Source of the DNA: DATCIH01 sp036507955
Lineage (GTDB): Bacteria; Bacillota; Clostridia; Clostridiales; Clostridiaceae
Direction: 5' to 3'
Assembly (NCBI GenBank): GCA_036507955.1
Contig: DATCIH010000105.1
Span: 1 to 54,856 of the forward strand
Length of the DNA stretch: 54,856 bases
The notes under the pieces are model-generated. The model had not been told where the DNA came from. It saw only the letters and a list, made by a program, of their open reading frames with translations, and made no database searches. The position numbers were made by a program, and so were the translations under genes. Below are positions 8,530-17,065 of the stretch, piece after piece. Positions within the stretch are counted from its first letter, which is position 1. Each line of letters starts with the position of its first letter.

Positions 8530-9687
8530 TTAGATTAGCTTTCTACCATTTCTATAAAATATAAATCCAAAAGTTAAAACAGTTATAACAACAAGTATAG
8601 AATTATATATAAACATTTGTCTTATACCAAAACTATCGCTTAAATAGCCTCCTAGTAAGCTAGCAATGATTTTAGCAGCTCCAGCGTTTACCAAGCCTAT
8701 TAAGGCTTGACCGGATGCTTTTAGCTCTTGTGGAGCATGCTCGTTTATATACAAAGCTAATGTGACCATTATTATTATAAAGCCTAAGCCATGCATTACT
8801 TGGGATGCGAGAATGATATATATATTTGAAACGGTACCAAGAATAATCCAGCGAATTGCAGCGGTTATTCCAGCAAAAATTAAAGCATGTTCTGGTTTTA
8901 CTTTTTTCAATATTTTATGGGAAAATAATAAAAAAGGCACTTCACTAAAGCTGGAGATAAAATATGCCCAGCCAAGAAGTTTCCCGTTTGCTCCAAGTTG
9001 TTGATAATAAATACCAAAGAAGGTACCAAAATAACTTATAGTAATTTGAAGAATCAATGAAAAAATTATTAATAATAAAAGTTTTTTATCTTTTAGTAAA
9101 ACCCAAACTGGAACTCTTTTTGCTTTGGTCTGATGTCCCTTTACCTTTGGCAGAAAAATAGCTAAAGCTAAGGATGTTATCCCTAAGTCAAAATAAATGT
9201 AAAATATTCTGCTTACACCCTTAGCAAGAAGCATTCCAGATAAGGCAGACATTAAAGCAAAACCTAGGGTTCCTGCAAGCCGTATATAACCGAACTTCCA
9301 TTTCCTGCTATAGGAATACTCTAAGGTGATGGCATCAGTCATTGGATTTATGGAGGTTTGGAAAAAGGTGAATATAGTTATGGCTACAGACAAAAATATA
9401 AAGCCTGTAGACAATTTGAAAAGTAGTATTGACATTGTGCTTCCTAGTATTAATATATATAATATTGTATTTTTTGCTTTAGCTCTATCACCTAATATTC
9501 CCCATACAGGTTGGACAATTATTGCAATAATAGGAGCTAAAGACAACAAAATTCCAATGGAAGTTTTATTATAGCCAATACCGCTCAAATAGACGGGAAT
9601 ATATGTGCCATAGATTGCATTGCACATATAAGTAAAAATATAAACTAGTATAAATATAAGCCAAGTTCTGTTTTCTTTTTTAAACAT
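8530..9687 (-). CDS. MFS transporter (LacY/nucleoside-permease-like, MFS_1_like)
   Basis: This 385-residue permease has about twelve hydrophobic segments. The loop after the second segment reads VQPVWGILGDRAKAKN, matching the MFS G-D-R motif. The N-terminal pattern (YIPVYLSGIGYNKTSIG) resembles the MFS_1_like group that includes LacY-type and nucleoside symporters; the substrate cannot be told. It lies 22 nt after the hydrolase gene on the same strand and is probably cotranscribed with it. It resembles in layout the permease encoded at 33.4-34.5 kb. Confidence 0.85.
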   Translation of the reverse strand: MFKKENRTWLIFILVYIFTYMCNAIYGTYIPVYLSGIGYNKTSIGILLSLAPIIAIIVQPVWGILGDRAKAKNTILYILILGSTMSILLFKLSTGFIFLSVAITIFTFFQTSINPMTDAITLEYSYSRKWKFGYIRLAGTLGFALMSALSGMLLAKGVSRIFYIYFDLGITSLALAIFLPKVKGHQTKAKRVPVWVLLKDKKLLLLIIFSLILQITISYFGTFFGIYYQQLGANGKLLGWAYFISSFSEVPFLLFSHKILKKVKPEHALIFAGITAAIRWIILGTVSNIYIILASQVMHGLGFIIIMVTLALYINEHAPQELKASGQALIGLVNAGAAKIIASLLGGYLSDSFGIRQMFIYNSILVVITVLTFGFIFYRNGRKLI

Positions 9688-9709
9688 TTTTCTCCTTAAG
9701 TTAAAACAA

Positions 9710-10540
9710 TCAGAGCCTTTCTTTGATCCAAGAGACCATATAGTCTAGAACATATTTTTTATCAAGTTCATTGTGAATTTCATGGTACATTCCTTCCCAT
9801 ATTTTAAAGGTTATACCTGATCTGATTTTACTTGCAAAGTCTTTTGTTGCATTTAAAGAGGTTATATGATCTTCACTCCCTTGCATTAAAAGAAGGTCCT
9901 TATTAAAATTTGAGGAATTAGCTATAGCCCAGATACCAGAGCTCTGAATGGATGTAAAAAGTCTTGTGGTTATAAAATTATGAACAAGAGGGTCATTTTT
10001 ATAATCACTATTATTTTTAATGTCATGACTTAAGTGGGTTATATCCATTTTGTTTTTTATTCCAAAGCTAGGATAAATTTTTGACATAATTTTAACAAGA
10101 AACAATAAAGGTTTAGAGGGGGGAGAGGCTAAACCAAGCCAAGGGCTGGTAACGATAACACCCGTTAAACATGGATTGTTTCTAAGTACATAGTTTAATA
10201 CAAGATTTCCTCCCATACTATGACCATATAAAAATATTGGGATATTCTTATATAAAGTTTTAGCTTCATCTAAAATCATGGTGATATCCATCATAAGATG
10301 TTCATAAGTAGGGGTATGACCTCGTTTCCCCGATGAAAGGCCATGACCTCTTAAATCAAAGGCTATTAAGGCTACATTTTCAGAAGTCAAGGCTTCTGCA
10401 ACCGTAATATATCGGTTGCTATGTTCTCCATATCCATGAACTAAACAAACTACTGCCTTTATAATTCCTTCAGGTTGCCAACATCTAATAAAAATATTAG
10501 TTCCATCCTTAGCTTTAACTTTATTTTCATTACAAATCAT
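9710..10540 (-). CDS. Alpha/beta hydrolase, monoacylglycerol lipase/lysophospholipase type
   Basis: This 276-residue cytoplasmic serine hydrolase has the oxyanion-hole loop VHGYGEHSNRY, the nucleophile elbow GHSMGG (the Ser), a GSEDHITSL segment with the acid residue, and the catalytic His in MYHEIHNE near the C-terminus. This is the Hydrolase_4 pattern of monoacylglycerol lipases and lysophospholipases. A longer frame begins 16 codons earlier, but the ATG at 10540 follows GAGGTG at 6 nt and gives the usual N-terminus. It is the first gene of a unit with the downstream MFS permease. Confidence 0.9.
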   Translation of the reverse strand: MICNENKVKAKDGTNIFIRCWQPEGIIKAVVCLVHGYGEHSNRYITVAEALTSENVALIAFDLRGHGLSSGKRGHTPTYEHLMMDITMILDEAKTLYKNIPIFLYGHSMGGNLVLNYVLRNNPCLTGVIVTSPWLGLASPPSKPLLFLVKIMSKIYPSFGIKNKMDITHLSHDIKNNSDYKNDPLVHNFITTRLFTSIQSSGIWAIANSSNFNKDLLLMQGSEDHITSLNATKDFASKIRSGITFKIWEGMYHEIHNELDKKYVLDYMVSWIKERL

Positions 10541-10562
10541 TAATAACACCTCATTTAATATA

Positions 10563-10607
10563 AATTCAACTGAATTAAATTGCATCATTAATTGATTTAA
10601 AGATGCA
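10563..10607. promoter_or_regulatory. Inverted repeats between divergent genes
   Basis: Two inverted repeats lie between the hydrolase and DUF3810 genes: AATTCA-AC-TGAATT (10563-10576) and TTGCATC/GATGCAA with a 15-nt AT-rich centre (about 10580-10608). They could be operators for either gene or a hairpin. No clear promoter was picked out. Confidence 0.3.
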
Positions 10608-10700
10608 AACTTTTTAGTCTATAATAATTATAACAAGAAAAAATTGAAGTTAATTGATATAAACAATATAATTCATATAAAAGATTAAATAGGAGCTAAA

Positions 10701-11768
10701 ATGTTAGATAGGAGAAAAAAACTTTATATTATTGTTTTGGGTTTATTCATTTTTATTATAAATATCATATTAAGATATTATCCAGGCTTTGTAGATAAAT
10801 ATTATTCCAGAGGTATAAATAAAATCGCTAGAGAAGCTTTAACAAGTGTAACAAATATGATACCCTTTTCGCTGGGAGAAGTATTAGTACTGATTTTAGT
10901 AGCTCTATTACTAATACTTATTATTAAATTTGTTATACATATCAGAAAAAAATGTGTTAATGGACTGTTAAACCTTGGGGTATATTTAAGTATAATATAT
11001 ATTCTTTTTATGGTTTTGTGGGGTTTTAATTATGATCGGCTTACCTTAGATAAAATCTTAAATCTCCAGCTAAGAAAGTATGATGAAAAGGAGCTTTATA
11101 AGCTTTGTGATTCCTTAGCTTCTAGAGCTAATGAACTGAGGAAACTAGTAGATGAGGACAAAAATGGAGTTATGACAATAAAGGGAGGCTACAAAAGCAT
11201 ACGAGATAGAGCGAGTTTGGGATATATTGCAGCAGCTAAAAAATACCCATTTTTAGGTGGTATAAATGTTTATCCTAAACCAGTTTTGTTATCGGAAGCT
11301 CTATCTTATGGTGGTATTACTGGAATTTACATTCCCTTTACAGGAGAAGCAAACATTAATATAAAGGATGCAGATTTTATGCTGCCTTCCACTTGTGAAC
11401 ATGAAATAGCCCATGAAAAAGGCTTTGCAAGGGAGGAGGAGGCAAATTATATAGCCTACATAACATCAATGGCAAGTGAAGATGTGAATTTTCAATATTC
11501 TGGGACTATGATGGCTCTCATATATTCCTCCAATGCTCTATATGATGCAAACAAGGTAGACTATAGAGCTTTAATAAAGAACTATTCCTTAGGAGTTAAA
11601 AAAGATTTGCAGTTTGAAAGTAAACTGTGGTCTAAGTATAATGGGAAAGTTCAAAAGCTCCAGGAAAGAATTAATAATGCTTATTTAAAATCAAACGGTG
11701 AGGAGAAGGGCATCCAAAGTTATGATAGTATGGTGGAATATTTAATTTCTAATTATTATAAAAAATGA
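10701..11768 (+). CDS. DUF3810 membrane protein with HExxH zinc-peptidase-like motif
   Basis: The 355-residue protein has three N-terminal hydrophobic segments (about 8-26, 55-78, 90-110) and a large C-terminal domain, matching DUF3810. The domain contains CEHEIAHEKGFAREEEAN: an HExxH zinc signature followed by a glutamate seven residues after the second His, as in gluzincin-like peptidases. Function in the family is not established; a membrane metallopeptidase is an inference. It stands alone, and its stop codon lies inside a hairpin shared with the convergent MFS gene. Confidence 0.8.
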   Translation: MLDRRKKLYIIVLGLFIFIINIILRYYPGFVDKYYSRGINKIAREALTSVTNMIPFSLGEVLVLILVALLLILIIKFVIHIRKKCVNGLLNLGVYLSIIYILFMVLWGFNYDRLTLDKILNLQLRKYDEKELYKLCDSLASRANELRKLVDEDKNGVMTIKGGYKSIRDRASLGYIAAAKKYPFLGGINVYPKPVLLSEALSYGGITGIYIPFTGEANINIKDADFMLPSTCEHEIAHEKGFAREEEANYIAYITSMASEDVNFQYSGTMMALIYSSNALYDANKVDYRALIKNYSLGVKKDLQFESKLWSKYNGKVQKLQERINNAYLKSNGEEKGIQSYDSMVEYLISNYYKK

Positions 11769-11798
11769 ACCAGATCATATATGATTTGGCTCATTTTT
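11761..11798. terminator. Bidirectional terminator spanning two convergent stop codons
   Basis: A near-perfect inverted repeat (AAAAATGAACCAGATCAT pairing with ATGATTTGGCTCATTTTT around a 2-nt centre) has an A-run on one side and a T-run on the other, so it works in both directions. It includes the stop codons of the DUF3810 gene (11766-11768) and of the convergent MFS gene (11775-11777). Confidence 0.85.
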
Positions 11799-13004
11799 AT
11801 AGTTAATAAAAGTTATTAAAGCTCCTAAACTACATATTAGTGATAATACAAATATTGGAGTGAAAGATAGTTTGTCAATTATAACTCCAGATATTAGTAA
11901 GGTCAAAGAAGATATAAGAAGGGTTATCATTAAATTTACACTTATGTAGATGGGAAGCTCACTTCTTGGGCTTTCTTTAATTATAAGCATATTGTTACTA
12001 AGATTATAACCACAAAGACAGGCAGTACTTAGGGCAAACGCAATATATATTATTAGTAAACCATTTAAAAGAAGTATGAATATACCTGCTAAAACTCCAA
12101 AAAGGGCTGAAAATAGTAATACGTATCTATACCCATATCTATCGGCTATAATTCCAAAGGCTAAGCTTGATAAGGTATTTATTATCATTGATATAGCTGT
12201 AAATATAGCAATTTCTCTGGCTCCCGCATGATAAACTCTTATTGCATAAAGACTGTAATAGGTTAAGCTAATTACTGCTACTATAAAAAAACTGAAGCCT
12301 AGAACCATTTGGGAGAACCTCTTGTTCTCCTTTAGCACCTTAGGAATCTCCATAATGTATTTTAAGTAGCTAATATTTTTAGACTGAATCTTATCTGGTG
12401 GTTCATGCACCATAAAATGAAAATCTAAAACATCAAGGAGAAGTATAATAGTACCTATACCAAAGATCAGGGTATAATTGTACGGATATGCAATTTTGCT
12501 TAGAATAATCCCAATTAGTATTGAAGCTAAAACAGCTATGCAATTACCAAAGCCACCCGCAAAACCCATAATACGACCCCTTTGATGGCTGGGGATAAGC
12601 TTTGGCATAATGCTTGTATAAAATGGAACATAGCTTCCTACAAATAGGTTAAATATTCCCCAGAATAATAAAAATAAAATTATCATAAGAGAATTGCTAA
12701 TGGAGGATATTAAAGGAAGGCTTATGACAAATATTAAAAAGATTATTCTTTGTGTTAGTAATATCTTTTTAAAGGTTCCAAGCTTTTTGGTTTCGTTTAA
12801 AACCATCTTTGCAAAAATAGGCTGAGTTATAAATATACCTACCGAAGTCAAGGCACTGGCTAGACTGATGAGGAAGGTGGAAGCACCTAAAGTATTTAAA
12901 AAATAAGGTATAACTGTATTTATTGATATAAAAGCCATTGCATTAACGAAAAGTACACTATCAAAAAAGATTAAAACATAATTTCTTTTATACACTTTAG
13001 ACAT
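11775..13004 (-). CDS. MFS transporter (drug-efflux-like)
   Basis: This 409-residue permease has about twelve hydrophobic segments, with an interdomain loop around residues 195-215 and a HQRGRIMGFAGG segment after TM4 resembling the MFS R-x-x-G motif. The second half has FGIIADRYGYRYVLL, a G-x-x-x-D-R-x-G-x-R loop. The ATG at 13004 is preferred because AGGAGG lies 6 nt before it; the frame continues five codons further upstream. The substrate is unknown. It converges on the DUF3810 gene and is divergent from the dehydrogenase gene. Confidence 0.85.
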   Translation of the reverse strand: MSKVYKRNYVLIFFDSVLFVNAMAFISINTVIPYFLNTLGASTFLISLASALTSVGIFITQPIFAKMVLNETKKLGTFKKILLTQRIIFLIFVISLPLISSISNSLMIILFLLFWGIFNLFVGSYVPFYTSIMPKLIPSHQRGRIMGFAGGFGNCIAVLASILIGIILSKIAYPYNYTLIFGIGTIILLLDVLDFHFMVHEPPDKIQSKNISYLKYIMEIPKVLKENKRFSQMVLGFSFFIVAVISLTYYSLYAIRVYHAGAREIAIFTAISMIINTLSSLAFGIIADRYGYRYVLLFSALFGVLAGIFILLLNGLLIIYIAFALSTACLCGYNLSNNMLIIKESPRSELPIYISVNLMITLLISSLTLLISGVIIDKLSFTPIFVLSLICSLGALITFINYKNEPNHI

Positions 13005-13039
13005 ATAATCCTCCTGCATGTTTTATAAAACCATTTTAG

Positions 13040-13066
13040 TATATCATATATATTGTATGATATAAT
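13040..13066 (+). promoter_or_regulatory. Palindrome overlapping the -10 of the dehydrogenase gene
   Basis: A perfect 9-bp inverted repeat, TATATCATA/TATGATATA with a 7-nt centre (13040-13064), runs into a TATAAT -10 element (13061-13066), 41 nt before the start codon. It looks like an operator. It does not match the Rex consensus (TTGTTAA-N4-TTAACAA) expected for many clostridial ldh genes. Confidence 0.45.
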
Positions 13067-13106
13067 AGTTTAATGAATATGCAAACAATTCTTAAGGGGT
13101 GATTAT

Positions 13107-14066
13107 ATGAAACTTATTAGAAATAAAGTTGTGATAATCGGTGCAGGAATGGTAGGTTCTGCGGTTCTTAGTTCTTTACTTAATTTAGAGCTTATAGCAG
13201 AGGTTGTACTCATAGATAGTAATAAAAATAGAGCTCGTGGGGAAGCCTTAGATGCGTTTCATACTACTTCCTTTGCCTATAGTCCCAATGTTAGAGTAAG
13301 GGCAGGAGAATACTCAGATTGTAGAGATGCCCAGCTTATTATTGTAACAGCTGGTGCAAGTGCAAAACCAGGGGATAATATAACAAGACTCGATCTAGCA
13401 ACTATAAATATCAAGGTTGTAAATGATATAATGGAAAATGTAACCAAGCAAACAAAGGATGCCATTATAATAATGGTAACTAATCCAGTAGATATAGTTA
13501 CCTATGTGGCTTCAAAATTCTTTGATTACCCAAAAGAAAAGATCTTTGGTACGGGAACTTTATTGGATACTGCAAGACTCAGAAGAATATTAGCCCTTAG
13601 ATATTTAGTAGATACTAAAAATGTTCATGGATACATACTTGGTGAACATGGGGGGAGTGCCTTTGCAGCTTGGAGTCATGTGAATATTGCTGGGATTCCT
13701 GTAGAGGAGTTAGATAATACATTTAATATTGAAGAGCCAATAAACTATGAGGATATTTTTAAAGAGGTACTAGGAGTAGGTTTTGAAATACTTCAGCTAA
13801 AGGGCTATACTAATGCAGGAATTGCAATGAGTGTAAGCAGGATAGTAAAAGCTATATTATTAAATGAACTTAGCATATTGCCGGTTTCAACTACTTTAGA
13901 GGGGGAATATGACATATATGATGTTGCTCTTAGTATTCCGTGTATTGTAACTTCAGAGGGTATAGGTAAAAAATTAATTGTACCTTTGTCTACAGAAGAA
14001 AGAGAGCTATTAAAAATAAGTGCAGACAAGTTATCTTCAGTGCTTATACAGTTAAAATTAAAATGA
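13107..14066 (+). CDS. L-lactate dehydrogenase family protein, possibly L-2-hydroxyacid dehydrogenase
   Basis: The 319-residue protein has the LDH/MDH fold: GAGMVGSAV for NAD, Asp and Arg in LLDTARLRRIL, and the proton-relay His in GEHGGSAFAAWSH. Length is normal. Two features depart from ordinary LDH. The substrate-specificity loop reads AGASAKPGDNITRLDL, with Ala where LDH has Gln102 and two extra residues before the conserved Arg. The later helix begins KGYTNAG, not KGATYYA, which recalls L-2-hydroxyisocaproate dehydrogenases. A plain ldh call would therefore overstate what is known. It most likely reduces a 2-oxoacid with NADH. The ATG follows a clear AAGGGGTG site. Confidence 0.85.
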   Translation: MKLIRNKVVIIGAGMVGSAVLSSLLNLELIAEVVLIDSNKNRARGEALDAFHTTSFAYSPNVRVRAGEYSDCRDAQLIIVTAGASAKPGDNITRLDLATINIKVVNDIMENVTKQTKDAIIIMVTNPVDIVTYVASKFFDYPKEKIFGTGTLLDTARLRRILALRYLVDTKNVHGYILGEHGGSAFAAWSHVNIAGIPVEELDNTFNIEEPINYEDIFKEVLGVGFEILQLKGYTNAGIAMSVSRIVKAILLNELSILPVSTTLEGEYDIYDVALSIPCIVTSEGIGKKLIVPLSTEERELLKISADKLSSVLIQLKLK

Positions 14067-14083
14067 AATAATAGTCTGATAAG

Positions 14084-14112
14084 TTGACAGCATCCGGTAT
14101 ATTATATATAAT
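14084..14112 (+). promoter_or_regulatory. Consensus sigma-A promoter of the IMP dehydrogenase gene
   Basis: TTGACA (14084-14089) and TATAAT (14107-14112) are separated by 17 bp, a perfect vegetative promoter. The leader is about 30 nt, with no purine riboswitch. Confidence 0.85.
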
Positions 14113-14147
14113 AAGAAAAATCTAAATAAAGTGGAGGTATTTTTTTA

Positions 14148-15644
14148 ATGGCTTACTATTACAATGATGTTTCAAGGACCTTCAGTGAATATTTGCTTGT
14201 TCCAAATCTTACTCGCAAGGATTGTATCCCAAGCAATGTTAATCTGAAGACTCCGATTGTTAAATATAATAAGGGTGAAGAAACACCAATAGAAATAAAT
14301 ATTCCTTTTGTTTCTGCAATTATGCAATCCGTATCCGATGACAACATGGCAATTGCTTTAGCTAAGTCTGGAGGAATTTCCTTCGTTTTTGGATCACAAA
14401 GCATAAGTAGTCAAGTGGCAATGATAAAAAAAGTTAAAAATTTCAAAGCAGGCTTTGTAATAAGCAATTCAAATTTAGCTCCAGATCATACTCTAAAGGA
14501 CATATTGGAATTAAAAAACAAAACAGGTCATTCTACAGTGGCGGTTACTGAGGATGGTTCCCCTTCAACAAAATTATTGGGAATAGTTACCAGCAGAGAT
14601 TATAGACTTTCAAGAGATACCTTAGATAGAAAAGTAAGGGATATTATGACTCCTTTTTCAAAACTTGTAGTTGGCAGACTTGGTATTACATTAAGTGAAG
14701 CTAATGATCTTATTTGGGAGAATAAACTTAATTGCCTTCCAATAATTGATGAAAAACAAAACCTTTTATATTTTGTTTTTAGAAAAGATTATGAAGAGCA
14801 TAAACAAAATCCTTTAGAATTATTAGATTCTAAAAAGAGATTGATGGTAGGAGCAGGAATTAATACAAGGGATTATAAGGAAAGGGTTGAGGAACTTGTA
14901 AGTGCTGGAGCTGATATTCTTTGTATAGATTCGTCAGACGGTTACAGCGAATGGCAGGCCGAAACAGTAAAATATGTTAAAGCTAAATATGGTGACAAGG
15001 TTAAGATAGGCTCAGGCAATGTAGTTGATAGAGAAGGTTTTCTATATCTGGTTGAAGCAGGATCTGACTTTGTCAAGGTTGGCATAGGTGGAGGTTCCAT
15101 TTGTATCACTAGAGAAACAAAGGGTATAGGAAGAGGACAAGCTTCTTCAATTATTGAAGTCGCTAAAGCTAGGGACGAATATTTAAAAGAAACAGGTATC
15201 TATGTGCCTATATGTTCTGATGGCGGAATAGTACATGATTACCATTCTGTACTAGCACTTGCAATGGGAGCAGATTTTATTATGATGGGTAGATATTTTG
15301 CAAGATTTGATGAAAGTCCTGCTCCAAAATTTAAGCTTGGTAGCAATTATGTAAAAGAATATTGGGGTGAGGGTTCTAATCGTGCACGAAACTGGGAAAG
15401 ATATGATCTTGGAGAAGGCAATAAGCTTAAATTTGAAGAAGGTGTAGACAGCTATGTTCCTTATGCAGGAAAGCTAAGAGATAATTTAGATGTAACCTTA
15501 AGCAAAATTAAGTCAACAATGTGCAACTGTGGAGCAGTATCCATTGATGAACTTCAAAAGGTTGCCAGGATAACTGTAGTTTCTTCCACCAGCATAATTG
15601 AAGGTGGAGCCCACGATGTAATATTAAAAGATAACAATTTTTAA
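14148..15644 (+). CDS. guaB: IMP dehydrogenase with CBS pair
   Basis: This 498-residue TIM-barrel enzyme oxidises IMP to XMP with NAD, the committing step to GMP. A CBS pair is inserted at about 105-220 (STVAVTEDGSPSTKLLGIVTSRD, then VRDIMTP). The active-site loop is GIGGGSICITRE with the catalytic Cys, followed by KGIGRGQ. The flap carries the Arg-Tyr pair in WERYDLGEGNKLKFEEGVD. These forms resemble the Tritrichomonas foetus type of IMPDH, not the common bacterial loop (GIGPGSICTTR). It is monocistronic between its own promoter and terminator. A second, conventional guaB elsewhere in the genome is possible. Confidence 0.9.
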   Translation: MAYYYNDVSRTFSEYLLVPNLTRKDCIPSNVNLKTPIVKYNKGEETPIEINIPFVSAIMQSVSDDNMAIALAKSGGISFVFGSQSISSQVAMIKKVKNFKAGFVISNSNLAPDHTLKDILELKNKTGHSTVAVTEDGSPSTKLLGIVTSRDYRLSRDTLDRKVRDIMTPFSKLVVGRLGITLSEANDLIWENKLNCLPIIDEKQNLLYFVFRKDYEEHKQNPLELLDSKKRLMVGAGINTRDYKERVEELVSAGADILCIDSSDGYSEWQAETVKYVKAKYGDKVKIGSGNVVDREGFLYLVEAGSDFVKVGIGGGSICITRETKGIGRGQASSIIEVAKARDEYLKETGIYVPICSDGGIVHDYHSVLALAMGADFIMMGRYFARFDESPAPKFKLGSNYVKEYWGEGSNRARNWERYDLGEGNKLKFEEGVDSYVPYAGKLRDNLDVTLSKIKSTMCNCGAVSIDELQKVARITVVSSTSIIEGGAHDVILKDNNF

Positions 15645-15656
15645 TAGGTTATAAAT

Positions 15657-15692
15657 TAAAATGCTTGAAGCAAGATGCTTTAAGCATTTTTT
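15657..15692 (+). terminator. Terminator after guaB
   Basis: A 14-bp stem (AAATGCTTGAAGCA pairing with TGCTTTAAGCATTT, one wobble, 3-nt loop) ends in a T-run 14 nt after the stop codon. Confidence 0.85.
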
Positions 15693-15700
15693 ACATAGAA

Positions 15701-15722
15701 TTTACACAAATACTGGTGTAAA
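15701..15722 (+). promoter_or_regulatory. Inverted repeat upstream of the phosphodiesterase gene
   Basis: TTTACAC and GTGTAAA form a perfect 7-bp inverted repeat with an 8-nt centre, about 38 nt before the start codon. It is a possible operator; no convincing -35/-10 pair was identified. Confidence 0.35.
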
Positions 15723-15759
15723 ATGGCATTATTAATGTATAAGAAAGTAGGTGTATTTT

Positions 15760-17046
15760 ATGGAGGAGAAAACAAAGCATCTTATTGTTATTTCATTCGA
15801 TGGTATTTCTACAAAAGATTTTGATTATATAAAAGAGTTAAATAATTTTAAGAGTATTTTAAAGGAAGCTTCCTTTTCCGCAAAAGTTTATAGTGTTTAT
15901 CCTACATTAACCTATCCAGCTCATACCACTATAATAACGGGGAAGAATCCAGTTAACCACGGAATAATAAATAATACTCTACTTCAACCCAAAAGAAAAT
16001 CCCCAGATTGGTATTGGAATAGAAAATATATAAAATCAGAAACAATATATGACTTAGCCTCAAAGCATGATATGAAAGTAGCAGCACTTATGTGGCCTGT
16101 TACCGCAAAAGCAAATATCAAATATAATATGCCTGAAATCTTTGCAAATAGACCCTGGCATAATCAAATTTTAGTTTCCTTGTTAAATGGAAGCAAGTAT
16201 TTTCAATATAGTATGAACAAAAAATATGGTAAACTTAGAAAAGGCTTAAAGCAACCATATTTAGATAATTTTACACATAAAGTGTTATTGGATACTATTA
16301 TTAATAAACAGTTGAATCTTATTTTAGTTCACTACACAGATTTAGATGCTACTCGTCATATGTATGGTTTTGAAGCTAAGGAAACCAAGGAAGCCCTGGT
16401 AAGGCATGATATTAGGTTAGGAGAAATAATACAAACCCTTAAAAAAGAAGGCATATATGAAGAGAGTACAATCATAATATTAGGAGACCATTCAAGCCTT
16501 GATGAAGATAAGGTAATAAACATTAATGTCTTATTTAAGGACAAGGGGTATCTTATATTTGATAAAAAAGGAAGGGTCAAATCTTATAGGGCTATAGCAA
16601 AGAGCTGCGATGGCTCTTCCTACATATACTTTAAAGATAATTCTGTAGACTTCTCTCAAGAAGTAAAAAAGGTGCTAGAGGAATTTAATCTAAAAAATAA
16701 TTGTATTGAAGAAATTTATAATGGAGCCTCTGCAGGTAAGCTAGGTGCAGACATAAATTGTGGATTTATGCTTGAGGCGCGAAAAGGATATTATTTTTTA
16801 GATGATATTGAAGGAGAGGTTATAAAAGATGTTAGTTCTTCATCAGAATTCACTAAATCCACTCATGGTTATTCACCCTATAAGAAAGACTATACAACAA
16901 TTTTTATTGCAGCTGGTAAGGGCATAAAAAAAGGAGTGCAGCTAGAGGAGATGAATCTTGTAGATGAGGGCCCTACAATTGGTAAGCTTCTGGGCCTTGA
17001 CCTAAAAGATATTGACGGACGAGTAATAGAGGAATTTATGAAATAA
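15760..17046 (+). CDS. Type I phosphodiesterase/nucleotide pyrophosphatase (alkaline phosphatase superfamily)
   Basis: The 428-residue protein begins with the metal-binding VISFDGIS and has the nucleophile in YPTLTYPAHTTIITGKNPVNHG (the Thr after TYPAH), then HYTDLDATRHMYG and LGDHSSL with the remaining metal ligands. That is the Phosphodiest family layout. No signal peptide or membrane segment is present, so it is probably cytoplasmic. It should hydrolyse a phosphodiester or nucleotide pyrophosphate; the substrate is unknown. The ATG at 15760 is preferred over a GTG three codons earlier because AGTAGGTG lies 7 nt before it. The UMF1 permease gene follows after 19 nt and is probably cotranscribed. 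Confidence 0.88.
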   Translation: MEEKTKHLIVISFDGISTKDFDYIKELNNFKSILKEASFSAKVYSVYPTLTYPAHTTIITGKNPVNHGIINNTLLQPKRKSPDWYWNRKYIKSETIYDLASKHDMKVAALMWPVTAKANIKYNMPEIFANRPWHNQILVSLLNGSKYFQYSMNKKYGKLRKGLKQPYLDNFTHKVLLDTIINKQLNLILVHYTDLDATRHMYGFEAKETKEALVRHDIRLGEIIQTLKKEGIYEESTIIILGDHSSLDEDKVININVLFKDKGYLIFDKKGRVKSYRAIAKSCDGSSYIYFKDNSVDFSQEVKKVLEEFNLKNNCIEEIYNGASAGKLGADINCGFMLEARKGYYFLDDIEGEVIKDVSSSSEFTKSTHGYSPYKKDYTTIFIAAGKGIKKGVQLEEMNLVDEGPTIGKLLGLDLKDIDGRVIEEFMK

Positions 17047-17065
17047 GTTTGGAGGATGAATATTT

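Noticed and set aside
14067..14147. Purine riboswitch upstream of guaB
   Set aside because: The leader is about 30 nt and has no purine aptamer core.
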